Origin: Thermanaerothrix sp034436175 | GTDB taxonomy: Bacteria; Chloroflexota; Anaerolineae; Anaerolineales; Anaerolineaceae | Direction of reading: 5' to 3' | Length of the DNA stretch: 64,000 bases | NCBI GenBank assembly: GCA_964427505.1 | Contig: CAYRUO010000003.1 | Coordinates: forward strand, 248,001 to 312,000 | Part shown: piece by piece, positions 24,182 to 33,992 of the stretch | Numbering within the stretch: the first letter of the stretch is position 1 | Layout: the number at the start of each line of letters is the position of its first letter | Position numbers and translations under genes: made by a program | The notes under the pieces: generated by a model | Told to the model about the DNA's origin: nothing | Database searches by the model: none | Seen by the model: only the letters and a program-made list of their open reading frames with translations

Positions 24182-27100
24182 ATGAAGCCACTTTTGGAGC
24201 TGATACGAGTCTCTCTTAAGGAGTCGGAACAAGGGCTGGTGCTGCGTGCCCTAAGGCAGGATCCGGTAGTGTGGAAAAGCCTGCAAGAGGCCAGTTTGAT
24301 TGGGGTCATTGCTGAGCATCAACGAAATACTCGTTCGTTATGGACGCCGGGAAGTTTGGCGCTTGCAATGCTTCGGCCCATCTATAACGTGGCAGACGAT
24401 TCAACCCTCGATCAGTTATCTCGAGAGGTTTCGCTTAAGCGTGAGGGCGTGGCGCTTTTGGGGCGGGTCGAGCGAGGATATAGGCCAGAAACCTTGCGAG
24501 AAGCGTCCTTGATCGCCCTGGAGTTATGGCGTCGTTATCAAGAGTCCCCTTGGGAACAAGTATTTTCAAATGCGCAATTTGAGTTAGACCCTGAACGATG
24601 GAACACGCCTTTGGTTTGCCTGTGGGCGTATTTGGAAGATGCCCGCCCACTGCTTGAATTTTTAGCCATCCTCCCTGAGCCTTTGTGTTATCCCTTAACC
24701 TTACACGTACTCCTAAGTCAGCCTCTTACCGACCAAGAACAGTGGGATTATTTACTGCCCTTGGTCAGCGGTCAGCCTTTGACTCGGCAAGTGCAATGGC
24801 CGTGGTTTATCCTCCAAAAAGGACGCGAAGAATTGGCCAGAACCACTGCCAGTCATGTTCTTGTGCATGCAAAGGAAACGCTGGAAGCTTTGTGCGAGGG
24901 GGAAAATTCCGCTTTTCCCGGATGGAACGATTTGAAAGATCGCGCTTTTTGGTTGCATGCGATGGCACTGTTGTTTCATCTGGTTGGAATGCCAACGCGT
25001 AGTTTTGAGCATTATGAAAAACTGCAAGCCCTGCTTGATTACTGGAAGACAGGTGCAGCCTTGCAACAAATGGCAGTGGCAGCCGTTGGTGTTTCTTCTT
25101 CGCAAGCCCATGAGCCTGAACGAGCAGGGGAAATACAGGGTCGCCTTTCAGTATGGGGATTGGAAGATGCGCTGGCATTTCTTGCCCCGACTCGATTGTC
25201 TTGGCTTGAAAAGAGTGAGGAGAATCCACCTGTTTGGTTTGAAATTCTGCAGTTGGCTAGTGAGAACAAGGCCCTGGTCCCCGAACGGCGTGCAATCCTA
25301 GAGGAGCGGCTGCGTGCATGGTTGGAAGATCAGGATGCGACTCACCTTCAAAAAATCATGCTCTGGTTAGGGAAAATAAATCCCAGCCCTCTGCTACGTG
25401 CACTGCAAACATTGGGATTGGCTGAGATTGGAATTATGGTGGGACAGCGATTTCTGGAATTTGCAGTGCCCACGGAAGAAGTCCTGCTTCAAATGTGTGA
25501 TTTATGCGACCAGGCAGGGTTTTATCATCAGGCGGTGGTCTATGGTCTGCAAGGGGCTCTTCAATTTCCTACGTCATTGCCTCTGCGGCGAAAACTGGCC
25601 AAGGCTTATGAACACCTTGGGGCTTGGGCGCAAGCGTTGGAGGAGTGGCGGTTTATTGTGTCGAATTCTGACTCGGCGTCCGATTGCGATGATCAATTGT
25701 CAATGATCCATTGCGCCATTATGGCGGGATCCTACCAGGAAGCCATGACCATTTGTCAACAGGTTCTAGACAAATTTCCTGAAAACGGCATGGCTCACGC
25801 TTATCTTGGGGTTGTCTTGATGCTAAATGGGGAGCAAGAGGAGGCCGTTCGCGTGCTTACACAGGCGACCCTTCTCAGTCCACATGAACCTTACCCGTGG
25901 GTGAAATTAGCGGAATTTTATCAATCTCAAGGCGAAAACCTTAAAGCCATTGAAACCTTGAGGAGCGCTGCAATTATTCTGCCCTCATCACCGGAGATCC
26001 ACTTCGCACTGGGGAAGGCACTTATAGAACGAGGCGGGATTTCCGAAGCCTTAACTTACCTACGTCGTGCCTATGCCACGGCGCCCAATATCTATGAAAT
26101 TAACGTAGTGTTGGTTGAAACGCTGATGACATTGGGATTTTATGAGGAAGGTCAGAGCATTTTGAACCGCGCGCTGTCCCATTGGCCGAATGATCCCCGA
26201 CTCACCTTCATTAATGCGTGCCTTCAATATTATTTGGGGGCTGATCCTCGTCAAGTTAGGGGGGTAATGGTTCCGCTTTTGAATCACCGCGATGTAAAGC
26301 CGGAGTGGATCTGGTTCTACCTAAAAACATTTTGGAATCAGGATGAGGATCTTCTCAGTCTTGAGCGCCGAGCCACGTCCGAGGAGCTAGAGCAAGCGCG
26401 TCACTGGCTTCAGCATTTTCTGGCCCAACAGCCTGAACATCGCGAAGCCCAATTGCTGATGGGGTGCGTATATCTGGCTCTGAATATGCCGGAAGTGGCT
26501 TATGAGATATTTAAGACTCTAGAAAATTCCTCAACCCTTTTCGAGCCCCATAAACGAGCCATTCTGCAAGGTGGCCTTGCTCGGTGTGCACTCATGCAAG
26601 GACAACCCGAAGTGGCGTTGGCAGCGCTAGAAGAAGCCATTAACCTTAGCCCAGAATGGCCTCGATTGTATACGTTGCGAACTGAGGCGCTCTCTCATTT
26701 GGGGCTTACCGCTGCCGCCCGGGAGACTGCCCGCGACCTTCTTAACCGCTTCTCAGATCACTGGGATACGATTGAGTGGGTAATTTCCTATGCAGAACGG
26801 GAACAGTGGATTGAAGGATTAGTAAGAGGTCTTGAGCAGGCCACAATCCTTGCACCTCAATCCACGCTTCACTGGCTGCGCCTGGCTGATGCTTTGGAGC
26901 AATCTGGTCAAGCAGAACAATCAATCCGGATTTTGGTCAACCTTGCCTCACAACCCAATCTGGATTCTGAGGTTGTTCCGCCTCTTAGCCGTCGTTTGTA
27001 TGCTTATGGGGATTATTCACTAGCGGCGCACACCTTGAGCCGTTTAGGCCATGGTGAGGTGGTAGATATTGAGCCAAAACTGCAGGTTGCATTACTGTAT

Positions 27101-29542
27101 CATTTAGCCGGGGAGCGAGAAACGGCTTATTCGGTTCTTGCCCAATGTTTGGCGCATAACCCTGAATGGATACCGGTTCAATTGGTTCATGCCCATTGGT
27201 TAATTCAAGATTCTCGCCTCTCGGAAGCCCTGGCGGTCTTCGAGAAGGTTTTTCGGGATGAGCCACATGTTGAAAGTCTTGACGCTTTTATCCAAGACGA
27301 CTGGACAAAGGAATTGCTTCATCGCTGTGGGGTTGAGAATTCTTGGGCGGCTACCCATTTCTCTTATGCCCAACTCGCCTTCGGATTAGGTGACGTGGAG
27401 GGTGCTTATCACCATTCGGTACAAGCGGTAAATCTTGAGCCACAAAAAGTCGCCTATCGGGCTTGGGCAGTGTTGCTGGCGCAAGCGACCCTACACTTTA
27501 CAGAGGCAGAGGCCCTGGCTGAGGCTGTTCTCAACAGCCTGCCGCAAGATCAGGAAGAACGTCAAGAATGGCTGGCCCTTTTGGCCGTTCTGTGTGGCGA
27601 GGTGCGGCTCGATAACGGCGATCTGGATGAGGCCCAATATTGGCTTGAGAAAAGCCTGACCTGGAATCCTAACCATCCTCGGGCAGTAGCGCTAAAGGTA
27701 CGCCATTTAGCCGCCTTAGGACAATGGCGCGAAGCCCATACCGTTTTTGGCCAATTGGAACCGGTTTTCCAAAATGCCTTAACGAACCCCTTGGATATGG
27801 CCGTAATGGGATTGGAATGGGGTTGGTGGGGTGAAGCGGCATTGGCGGTATTGGATTGGGATAAAGGGATAAACGCGCTAAAGGCTAATGCTGAACAATA
27901 TTCTCGAATTCCACTGGCGCATTGGCGGTTCGCTAAGGGATGCCTGGCGGCTAAGATGGCAACTCGCTGGGCAGATATTCTTGAAATCTCTCATTACCGA
28001 CCTGACGAAACCCTAGGTTCTCTCCAGCATTTTGAACAAGCGCTCAATAATTTGGGGACTCTTACCCGGGTTGAAGCAATAAAGGAATTGCAGATATTGG
28101 GGCAATGCGTTTTTGCCCCGTCTTACTCCAGTATCCGCGAATTGGTTGGATTCCCGCTTAATACCGAACGGGCTATCGTCTTGTTGACTGCGCTGGTAGA
28201 GATGAAGAATATGCCCGGGGCAGAGAAGGTGGTTGAACGGCTCGCGAATGACCCCTGGGTAGGATTTTACGCGGCTACTTTCTTGGGGACGTGGGCGCCT
28301 GAAAAAGGGATATCATGGGCCCTGAAGGCACTGGAAGTATTAACCGATTTTCCACCCTTGATGGTGGCGCTGGCGCGAAGTGCTCGTACTGCTAGCAACC
28401 CCGAAGTTGCGCTGGAAGCCTTGGATCATGCCCTAAACCTTTGGCCCGAAGAATGGCGCTGGTTGGAGGAAGCCGCTCACCTGGCATGGAAAATTGAAGA
28501 TCCGCGACGGGCTATCGTGTATTTGGAACGCCTTGTTAAGGAACGTCCATTTGATGTCAAAGCGCGCGTAACTCTGGCGCAAATGTACATTGAAGTCCAT
28601 CAAGAGGCTGTGGCACTAGGACATTTAGAGAAGGCGCTCCAGGTGTCCTCTGAAGACCTCAACGTCATCATTCCCTATTTACAAGTCATGCTTGCTCTGG
28701 GGGAGGCAAAGCGAGCCAATGAACTGGCACAGAAATATCTCGAAAAGTACCCTGACCATCGCCCATTATTGAGACTTGGGATAAAGGCAGCACTGGCTGC
28801 AGAAAATTGGGCACCCGCGGATGCGTTGAGCCAGGCTTTGGTGGAGTTGGAAGAGAGTGACCCTGAGGCGGTTTTATTGCGGGCGGCATATTTGGAGCGG
28901 AGAGTTGGCAAATCTGAAGCCTTGGATTATTTAGAGCAGACTATTCGGAAAAAGGGGGAAAGTTCCATCTTACTGGCCGAAAAGGCCCGTCTTGTTAGTG
29001 AATTAGAGGGGTTACCTCAAGCCTTACCCATTATCCAGCGGGTTTTAGATCAAGAACCGAACCACCTGATGATGCTGGAAATGGCGGCTCAGGCCTATTG
29101 GGAGATAGGTGATACAGATCAGGCAGAACATTACGCGCTTAGAGGGTTACAGAATGACCCAGAACAGTCCAATTTGCATGCCTTGATGGGCCAGATTTGT
29201 GCCCAAAAAGGACAACTTGACAAGGCACTTTATCATTTGGGTGAAGCGATACGGCTTAACCCTGCTCATCTGGATACCTATTTGAATATGGCCAGAGTTT
29301 ATTTGCAACGTCGCGAAGCCCACAAGGCATTTGAGGTTTTTCAACAAGCCCTGCGGCTTGCCCCCCAGGATTACCGTGTTTATCACGAATATGGTCTGGC
29401 ACTGCGAGATTACAAGGATTACGCCGCAGCCGAAGCCATGCTTCGCAGAGCGGCCCAATTGGCCCCCGATAATGCCATCATAAAACGTCAATTGGGTGCT
29501 CTGGTGGCGTTGAATTTGGTTCATCATGTCCAGGAGGCATAA
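24182..29542 (+). CDS. Giant tetratricopeptide-repeat protein (1786 residues)
   Basis: Almost the whole length consists of TPR-like helix pairs with the usual small/large residue pattern (for example YPWVKLAEFYQSQGENLKAIETL, and LDKALYHLGEAIRLNPAHLDTY near the C-terminus). No catalytic domain, signal peptide or membrane helix is seen. It would form a long superhelical scaffold in the cytosol. I chose the ATG at 24182, with AGGG upstream, over a TTG at 24146. It lies 40 bp after the membrane protein gene and 5 bp before the peptidase gene, whose ribosome site is inside its last codons, so the two products probably work together in one complex. Confidence 0.9.
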   Translation: MKPLLELIRVSLKESEQGLVLRALRQDPVVWKSLQEASLIGVIAEHQRNTRSLWTPGSLALAMLRPIYNVADDSTLDQLSREVSLKREGVALLGRVERGYRPETLREASLIALELWRRYQESPWEQVFSNAQFELDPERWNTPLVCLWAYLEDARPLLEFLAILPEPLCYPLTLHVLLSQPLTDQEQWDYLLPLVSGQPLTRQVQWPWFILQKGREELARTTASHVLVHAKETLEALCEGENSAFPGWNDLKDRAFWLHAMALLFHLVGMPTRSFEHYEKLQALLDYWKTGAALQQMAVAAVGVSSSQAHEPERAGEIQGRLSVWGLEDALAFLAPTRLSWLEKSEENPPVWFEILQLASENKALVPERRAILEERLRAWLEDQDATHLQKIMLWLGKINPSPLLRALQTLGLAEIGIMVGQRFLEFAVPTEEVLLQMCDLCDQAGFYHQAVVYGLQGALQFPTSLPLRRKLAKAYEHLGAWAQALEEWRFIVSNSDSASDCDDQLSMIHCAIMAGSYQEAMTICQQVLDKFPENGMAHAYLGVVLMLNGEQEEAVRVLTQATLLSPHEPYPWVKLAEFYQSQGENLKAIETLRSAAIILPSSPEIHFALGKALIERGGISEALTYLRRAYATAPNIYEINVVLVETLMTLGFYEEGQSILNRALSHWPNDPRLTFINACLQYYLGADPRQVRGVMVPLLNHRDVKPEWIWFYLKTFWNQDEDLLSLERRATSEELEQARHWLQHFLAQQPEHREAQLLMGCVYLALNMPEVAYEIFKTLENSSTLFEPHKRAILQGGLARCALMQGQPEVALAALEEAINLSPEWPRLYTLRTEALSHLGLTAAARETARDLLNRFSDHWDTIEWVISYAEREQWIEGLVRGLEQATILAPQSTLHWLRLADALEQSGQAEQSIRILVNLASQPNLDSEVVPPLSRRLYAYGDYSLAAHTLSRLGHGEVVDIEPKLQVALLYHLAGERETAYSVLAQCLAHNPEWIPVQLVHAHWLIQDSRLSEALAVFEKVFRDEPHVESLDAFIQDDWTKELLHRCGVENSWAATHFSYAQLAFGLGDVEGAYHHSVQAVNLEPQKVAYRAWAVLLAQATLHFTEAEALAEAVLNSLPQDQEERQEWLALLAVLCGEVRLDNGDLDEAQYWLEKSLTWNPNHPRAVALKVRHLAALGQWREAHTVFGQLEPVFQNALTNPLDMAVMGLEWGWWGEAALAVLDWDKGINALKANAEQYSRIPLAHWRFAKGCLAAKMATRWADILEISHYRPDETLGSLQHFEQALNNLGTLTRVEAIKELQILGQCVFAPSYSSIRELVGFPLNTERAIVLLTALVEMKNMPGAEKVVERLANDPWVGFYAATFLGTWAPEKGISWALKALEVLTDFPPLMVALARSARTASNPEVALEALDHALNLWPEEWRWLEEAAHLAWKIEDPRRAIVYLERLVKERPFDVKARVTLAQMYIEVHQEAVALGHLEKALQVSSEDLNVIIPYLQVMLALGEAKRANELAQKYLEKYPDHRPLLRLGIKAALAAENWAPADALSQALVELEESDPEAVLLRAAYLERRVGKSEALDYLEQTIRKKGESSILLAEKARLVSELEGLPQALPIIQRVLDQEPNHLMMLEMAAQAYWEIGDTDQAEHYALRGLQNDPEQSNLHALMGQICAQKGQLDKALYHLGEAIRLNPAHLDTYLNMARVYLQRREAHKAFEVFQQALRLAPQDYRVYHEYGLALRDYKDYAAAEAMLRRAAQLAPDNAIIKRQLGALVALNLVHHVQEA

Positions 29543-29547
29543 CCAAC

Positions 29548-32172
29548 ATGACTCATTTTGAACCAGAACAACCTTCATCCTCCCGCATTTGGGAACGTGA
29601 ACAATGGTTGAACGTGATCAAGATGGCGGTTGAGGTACGGTCGTTGCGCTTTGCACGTCAGGCGGCGATGGCATGGCTGAACATTTATCCGGGTGACCTT
29701 CTCATGAATTATTGGTTGGCAAAGAGTTTTATCTTAGATGGGTTGAGTGGGCAAGGACGGGTGATCCTGGAACGGGTGTTGCAGGTGGATCCGGAGTTTG
29801 ATGAGGGATATCAAGTCCTTAACGAATTGGTGGTTGACAAAGAGGCAACCCCTTTCGATTTACAAGCCGTGCGAACTGCTCTTTTTATCCTAAACTCTAA
29901 TACAGAACCCATAGAAGTGATGCCGGAGTGGGCGGAGCGGTTACGTCGGGCTCGTTTTGCCATGACCGAGCGGCAGTATGGCGAAGCGGAAAATCAAATT
30001 TATCGAGCTTTGACGCTAGCCCAGGACCAGTTATTAGTTTGTTTGACCCACATTCGCGTTTTGCATTATTTGCAGGACTGGGTGAGTATAGTGCGCTTTG
30101 GTCATCTTTATTGTCAGCGTTGGCCGGAATGTCTGGGTTTTACTCTGGCTCTAGGGGTGGGAAAACTGGCCTTAGGCGATGAAGCAGAAGGGGCGAATCT
30201 ATTGCACCGATGTGTGACTATGGATGTGGCAGGCCAGGTTGTTCAAAGGTGGTTGGGCGATGAACATCCATTCCGACAGCTTTGGCCTGATCGGTTAGCG
30301 CTAAAGTTTGATCTGCCTGTGCCAGCGGATGTTGCGGCGAGGCTAGGATGGAACCAATTGAACGCGCCGCGGGAACAGGAAGATCAAGGTGAAGATAACG
30401 TCATGCCTCAAAGGGATCCTGTTCCTTTCTCCGAGGATTCCCCACCTTTACCGTCAAGAGAAGCCAATGGGGCATCTGATGACGTAAACCGAGCTGGGGG
30501 CTTAACAGACACCAAAGCCCGCGCTTCGGTTGCAAAAAATCCTTGGTTACAAGAAGTGGAAACTGAACTTGAGGCTCTGGCAAAACGAATTAATCGTCCC
30601 GCCTATGCTAAAGCCGATGGTCGGTTTCCCATTTACGTAGTCTTTTCATCACGTTCGGGGTTAAAGCGTTATTATGGTGATCAAGCCACCGAAGCCGTTA
30701 TTTCTCATATGCGCGGTTTGGCTGAAGCGATCACCCATGAGTTTGGGTGGGGGGCAATGGTTTTTCTTCCTGATGACCCGGAGTCGGTAAAACCGCTAGG
30801 CATAAAGCCAATCACTCAGGGAGATGCTTGGTCATTCAAGTTAGCCCTTGCGGATTTAGATGATGCATTAGGCAAACGCGGGGGCCGGATTGGAGCACTT
30901 CTCATCGTCGGCGGCGATGAAATTGTGCCATTTCATCGGTTGCCTAACCCTACCGATGATGTGGATGCAGAAGTGCTTTCGGATAATCCTTATGCTACGC
31001 GGGATAGTAATTACTTTATTCCCGAATGGGCGGTAGGGCGATTGCCGGGCGGATGTGGAACGGATCCGGGGTTGATTTTGCAGGCTCTACGAAGCATGCA
31101 GCGATATCATCGTGAGCGACGTCGGGCTTCATCCTGGTGGGAGCGTTGGCTGTCCTTTTGGGGGTTCTCTAAAAAGCATGGTTTGGGTTATTCTGCCGCT
31201 GTTTGGCGGCGGGCTGCCTTGGCAGCGTTTCGACCGGTTGGGCGTCGAAAGATCTTTTGGGTATCTCCACCCTATCAACGCGAGCGCGTAGATCAAAAGA
31301 CACTCACCCGTTCGGTCTTAGGTTACTATAATTTGCATGGATTAATGGATGGTGCGGAATGGTATGGTCAGAAAGATCCCCAGGATCCTGCTCCCGGACC
31401 AGATTATCCGATTGCTCTGACCCCCGCCGACTTAGTTAAAAACGGTAAAGCGCCTCGGATTGTTTTCACCGAGGCTTGTTATGGGGGATACGTATTAGGA
31501 AAGAATGAACAGGATTCAATTGCCTTGCGCTTTTTGGAAATCGGCACCTTAGCACTGATTGGATCCACAAGCATCTCCTATGGGGCGGTGCAGAGCCCAT
31601 TGGTTGGCGCAGATTTGCTGGGTTACTACTTTTGGAATGGGTTGCGGGCAGGTTATTCTGCCGGCGAGGCATTAACCATGGCAAAAATTGCTCTCGTGCG
31701 AGAAATGACTCGCCGCCAGGGATTTTTGGATGGCGAAGATCAAAAGACTCTGATCTCTTTTACCCTTTATGGAGATCCCCTGATCTATGGTTCGGATTTA
31801 CTTAAAACGCCCAAGCGATTAATTCATTATCCCCAACGCCCCAAGGTTGCAGTGATGTCTGACCAACCGGATGGTAAAGCCCTTCCTGAAACAGTAAATG
31901 CCGATTTGGTGGCAGAAGCCAAAAAGATTCTCGAGCCCTACTTACCAGGGTTGGGGCAAGCGGAATGGCGGGTTAATTTTTCTCGGCCTCTAGAGAGTGA
32001 AAGCGAGAGCCATTCTGGGCTTTCTGGAAGTAAATCGGCATATAAAGAGACCTCGGGGGCTGTGGTGCTAGTATTTCAAAACAGCCTCACAGCAGGCGGG
32101 AAGACACATCATCACTTCGCACGGGTTTCCGTAAAAGAGGGCAAGATTATGAAGGTCTCGGTGTCTCGTTGA
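29548..32172 (+). CDS. C25 (gingipain)-like clan CD cysteine peptidase with N-terminal TPR region
   Basis: This 874-residue protein has an N-terminal TPR-like region (about 1-260), a polar linker (about 265-335) and a caspase-fold domain (about 350-760). The catalytic pair is His597 in NLHGLMDG and Cys644 in FTEACYGG. The core strands IGALLIVGGDEIVPFHRLPNP, shown here only in part, and EWAVGRLPGG are typical of C25 peptidases. There is no signal peptide or propeptide, so unlike gingipains it should act inside the cell. The last 100 residues form an unrecognised domain. CCAGGAGG in the end of the TPR gene serves as its ribosome site. A CHAT-family label would be an alternative. Confidence 0.85.
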   Translation: MTHFEPEQPSSSRIWEREQWLNVIKMAVEVRSLRFARQAAMAWLNIYPGDLLMNYWLAKSFILDGLSGQGRVILERVLQVDPEFDEGYQVLNELVVDKEATPFDLQAVRTALFILNSNTEPIEVMPEWAERLRRARFAMTERQYGEAENQIYRALTLAQDQLLVCLTHIRVLHYLQDWVSIVRFGHLYCQRWPECLGFTLALGVGKLALGDEAEGANLLHRCVTMDVAGQVVQRWLGDEHPFRQLWPDRLALKFDLPVPADVAARLGWNQLNAPREQEDQGEDNVMPQRDPVPFSEDSPPLPSREANGASDDVNRAGGLTDTKARASVAKNPWLQEVETELEALAKRINRPAYAKADGRFPIYVVFSSRSGLKRYYGDQATEAVISHMRGLAEAITHEFGWGAMVFLPDDPESVKPLGIKPITQGDAWSFKLALADLDDALGKRGGRIGALLIVGGDEIVPFHRLPNPTDDVDAEVLSDNPYATRDSNYFIPEWAVGRLPGGCGTDPGLILQALRSMQRYHRERRRASSWWERWLSFWGFSKKHGLGYSAAVWRRAALAAFRPVGRRKIFWVSPPYQRERVDQKTLTRSVLGYYNLHGLMDGAEWYGQKDPQDPAPGPDYPIALTPADLVKNGKAPRIVFTEACYGGYVLGKNEQDSIALRFLEIGTLALIGSTSISYGAVQSPLVGADLLGYYFWNGLRAGYSAGEALTMAKIALVREMTRRQGFLDGEDQKTLISFTLYGDPLIYGSDLLKTPKRLIHYPQRPKVAVMSDQPDGKALPETVNADLVAEAKKILEPYLPGLGQAEWRVNFSRPLESESESHSGLSGSKSAYKETSGAVVLVFQNSLTAGGKTHHHFARVSVKEGKIMKVSVSR

Positions 32173-33979
32173 TCGTGGTGTCACCTGAGATGGATGAGGC
32201 TCCGACTTCTTTTTGCAGAAGTAAGTCAATAAACAAGGCGGCCGACCATCCAAAAACATGGGCGGCCTTATCACAGGCATCGCCAGTTTCGGGGTGATAG
32301 TACTCGACAATATCAGGGTTACGGTTGACCAGGTCTAAGGTGCGTTGGCGGAGTGAAAGAGCAAGTTCAACGTATCCACTGCGCATTAGCCCCTCGATGA
32401 GCAGATAATTAACGTTGATCCAGGTCGGTCCACGCCACATTTGGGTGGGGTTATAGTGGGGATCGCTTAACGCAACAGTCGGCACCGGGAAGGCTGGCCA
32501 GAATTCTGTGGGATCGGTCAGGTGCTGGACTAACGCTGTCTTAATCGGCGAGGGCAAATGGCCGGTTAAGAGCGGAAAAAGGCTAAACGGGGTCAAAATC
32601 CGAACCGGTTTTCCATTGCGAAAAGGCCAGAAAAGACCGGCTTGAGGGTCCCAGAGCCTCTCGATCATGCGATGAAGCAGCGTTTGGGCCTGAGTTTGCC
32701 AGTGTTGGGCGTCTTGGTTTAAGTTGAGGACGTTAGCCATTCTGGCCAGGGCTTCGAGTTGTAGATAGAGATAGGTGTTTAAATCCGGAGAGGTGACCGG
32801 CACGCCCTCATCCCACAATGGACTGTCATCCAATCCTGATGAGTAGGGATGATGGTATTCGCATAGCCCATCTCTATCGGCATCGTTGCGGTCAAACCAC
32901 CATGTGTTCCAATGCACAATGGCGTCATAAATTTCTTTTAGGAATTGTTGATCATGGGTGCTCTCATAGAGTTTCCAGGCTGCCCATCCCAGGATAGGAG
33001 GTTTTGTTACATCCGCATCTACCGGAAAATCGAGATGGGTAATGGTGCCCTCATCGTGTACTGCGTCCGGTAGCATACCGTCTTCGCGTTGATGGTCAAT
33101 CAGGACGCGAAATTGGTCTTGAGCCAGATGGGGATTCACATACCGATAAGCCAGGGCATGGAAAAAAGCATCCCATTGCCAGATACCCACATAGAAGGGT
33201 TTGGAAGGCACCATAGCCTCACGGGTAGTGTAAAACCGGGTGGAAATCAACCCGGCACGCATAATCCACCAGGCGTAGTAATACTGTTCTTTGTAAACAC
33301 CTTCCATGGGTGGCACAGCGCGGAACCACTCTTCCCAGCGCTGGAGAGATTCGGTCAAGGTATGCTGGGGGTCTGGAACGTAACGGTTGAAGCCCAGGCG
33401 GGGGGTGATGTTGAGCAACATTGCACTAGGAGCACCGGCATCGAAGAGGAGAGTTACCTCGATTTCGTAAGGTTGCTGTAGTGTGATTTGGTTTTTGAGA
33501 AAGGGACGATCGGTAGTGTAGGCAATGTTGCGCCGGATGTCCCCTAACATATGGAGAACACCGCCGCGGCGATCGGTTTGACCGTGATTAACGTGAACGG
33601 TAAAGCGAAGCCCAAACTTTGATGGGGGCAAGGTGATTAATAGAGACTCCGGATCTACAAACGTCAGGATGAATTCACCCTTGGGGGTGTGGATTTCGAT
33701 AAGGTGTGGGTAGGTGATAACCTCAGTAAATGGAAGCGGTTGTTCGTTCTCATCACAAAAGGCGAGATTTTCGATCAATGGGGGCCGAAAGCGATAACCT
33801 GAAAGGCGCGGATCAATCTTAAGCCACCGCTCGGCAAGGCGTACAGCCAGCGAGTGGTTACTGCGAAGAACCATCAAACGTGATCCGCGTTCGGTAAAGG
33901 GAATGTTTGTAAGATCAATGCGATTTTTTAGAAGTGCGCAGAACGAATTGGGTGGAGGTGTGGTCTGAAATGACTCCAT
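32147..33979 (-). CDS. GH63-type hydrolase, probable glucosylglycerate hydrolase
   Basis: This 610-residue protein has an (alpha/alpha)6-barrel like GH63 mannosyl/glucosylglycerate hydrolases. The predicted catalytic acid is Asp270 in GIWQWDAFFH, and the base lies in the C-terminal motif VEYYHPETGD (Glu559 or Glu564). GPTWINVNYL is another barrel signature. There is no signal peptide. It is the last gene of a five-gene operon with glucosyl-3-phosphoglycerate synthase, so hydrolysis of glucosylglycerate to glucose and glycerate is likely; a trehalase-like or debranching role is less likely. Its 3' end overlaps the converging peptidase gene by 26 bp. Confidence 0.83.
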   Translation of the reverse strand: MESFQTTPPPNSFCALLKNRIDLTNIPFTERGSRLMVLRSNHSLAVRLAERWLKIDPRLSGYRFRPPLIENLAFCDENEQPLPFTEVITYPHLIEIHTPKGEFILTFVDPESLLITLPPSKFGLRFTVHVNHGQTDRRGGVLHMLGDIRRNIAYTTDRPFLKNQITLQQPYEIEVTLLFDAGAPSAMLLNITPRLGFNRYVPDPQHTLTESLQRWEEWFRAVPPMEGVYKEQYYYAWWIMRAGLISTRFYTTREAMVPSKPFYVGIWQWDAFFHALAYRYVNPHLAQDQFRVLIDHQREDGMLPDAVHDEGTITHLDFPVDADVTKPPILGWAAWKLYESTHDQQFLKEIYDAIVHWNTWWFDRNDADRDGLCEYHHPYSSGLDDSPLWDEGVPVTSPDLNTYLYLQLEALARMANVLNLNQDAQHWQTQAQTLLHRMIERLWDPQAGLFWPFRNGKPVRILTPFSLFPLLTGHLPSPIKTALVQHLTDPTEFWPAFPVPTVALSDPHYNPTQMWRGPTWINVNYLLIEGLMRSGYVELALSLRQRTLDLVNRNPDIVEYYHPETGDACDKAAHVFGWSAALFIDLLLQKEVGASSISGDTTINETPRPS

Positions 33980-33992
33980 AATGATTTCCGGG

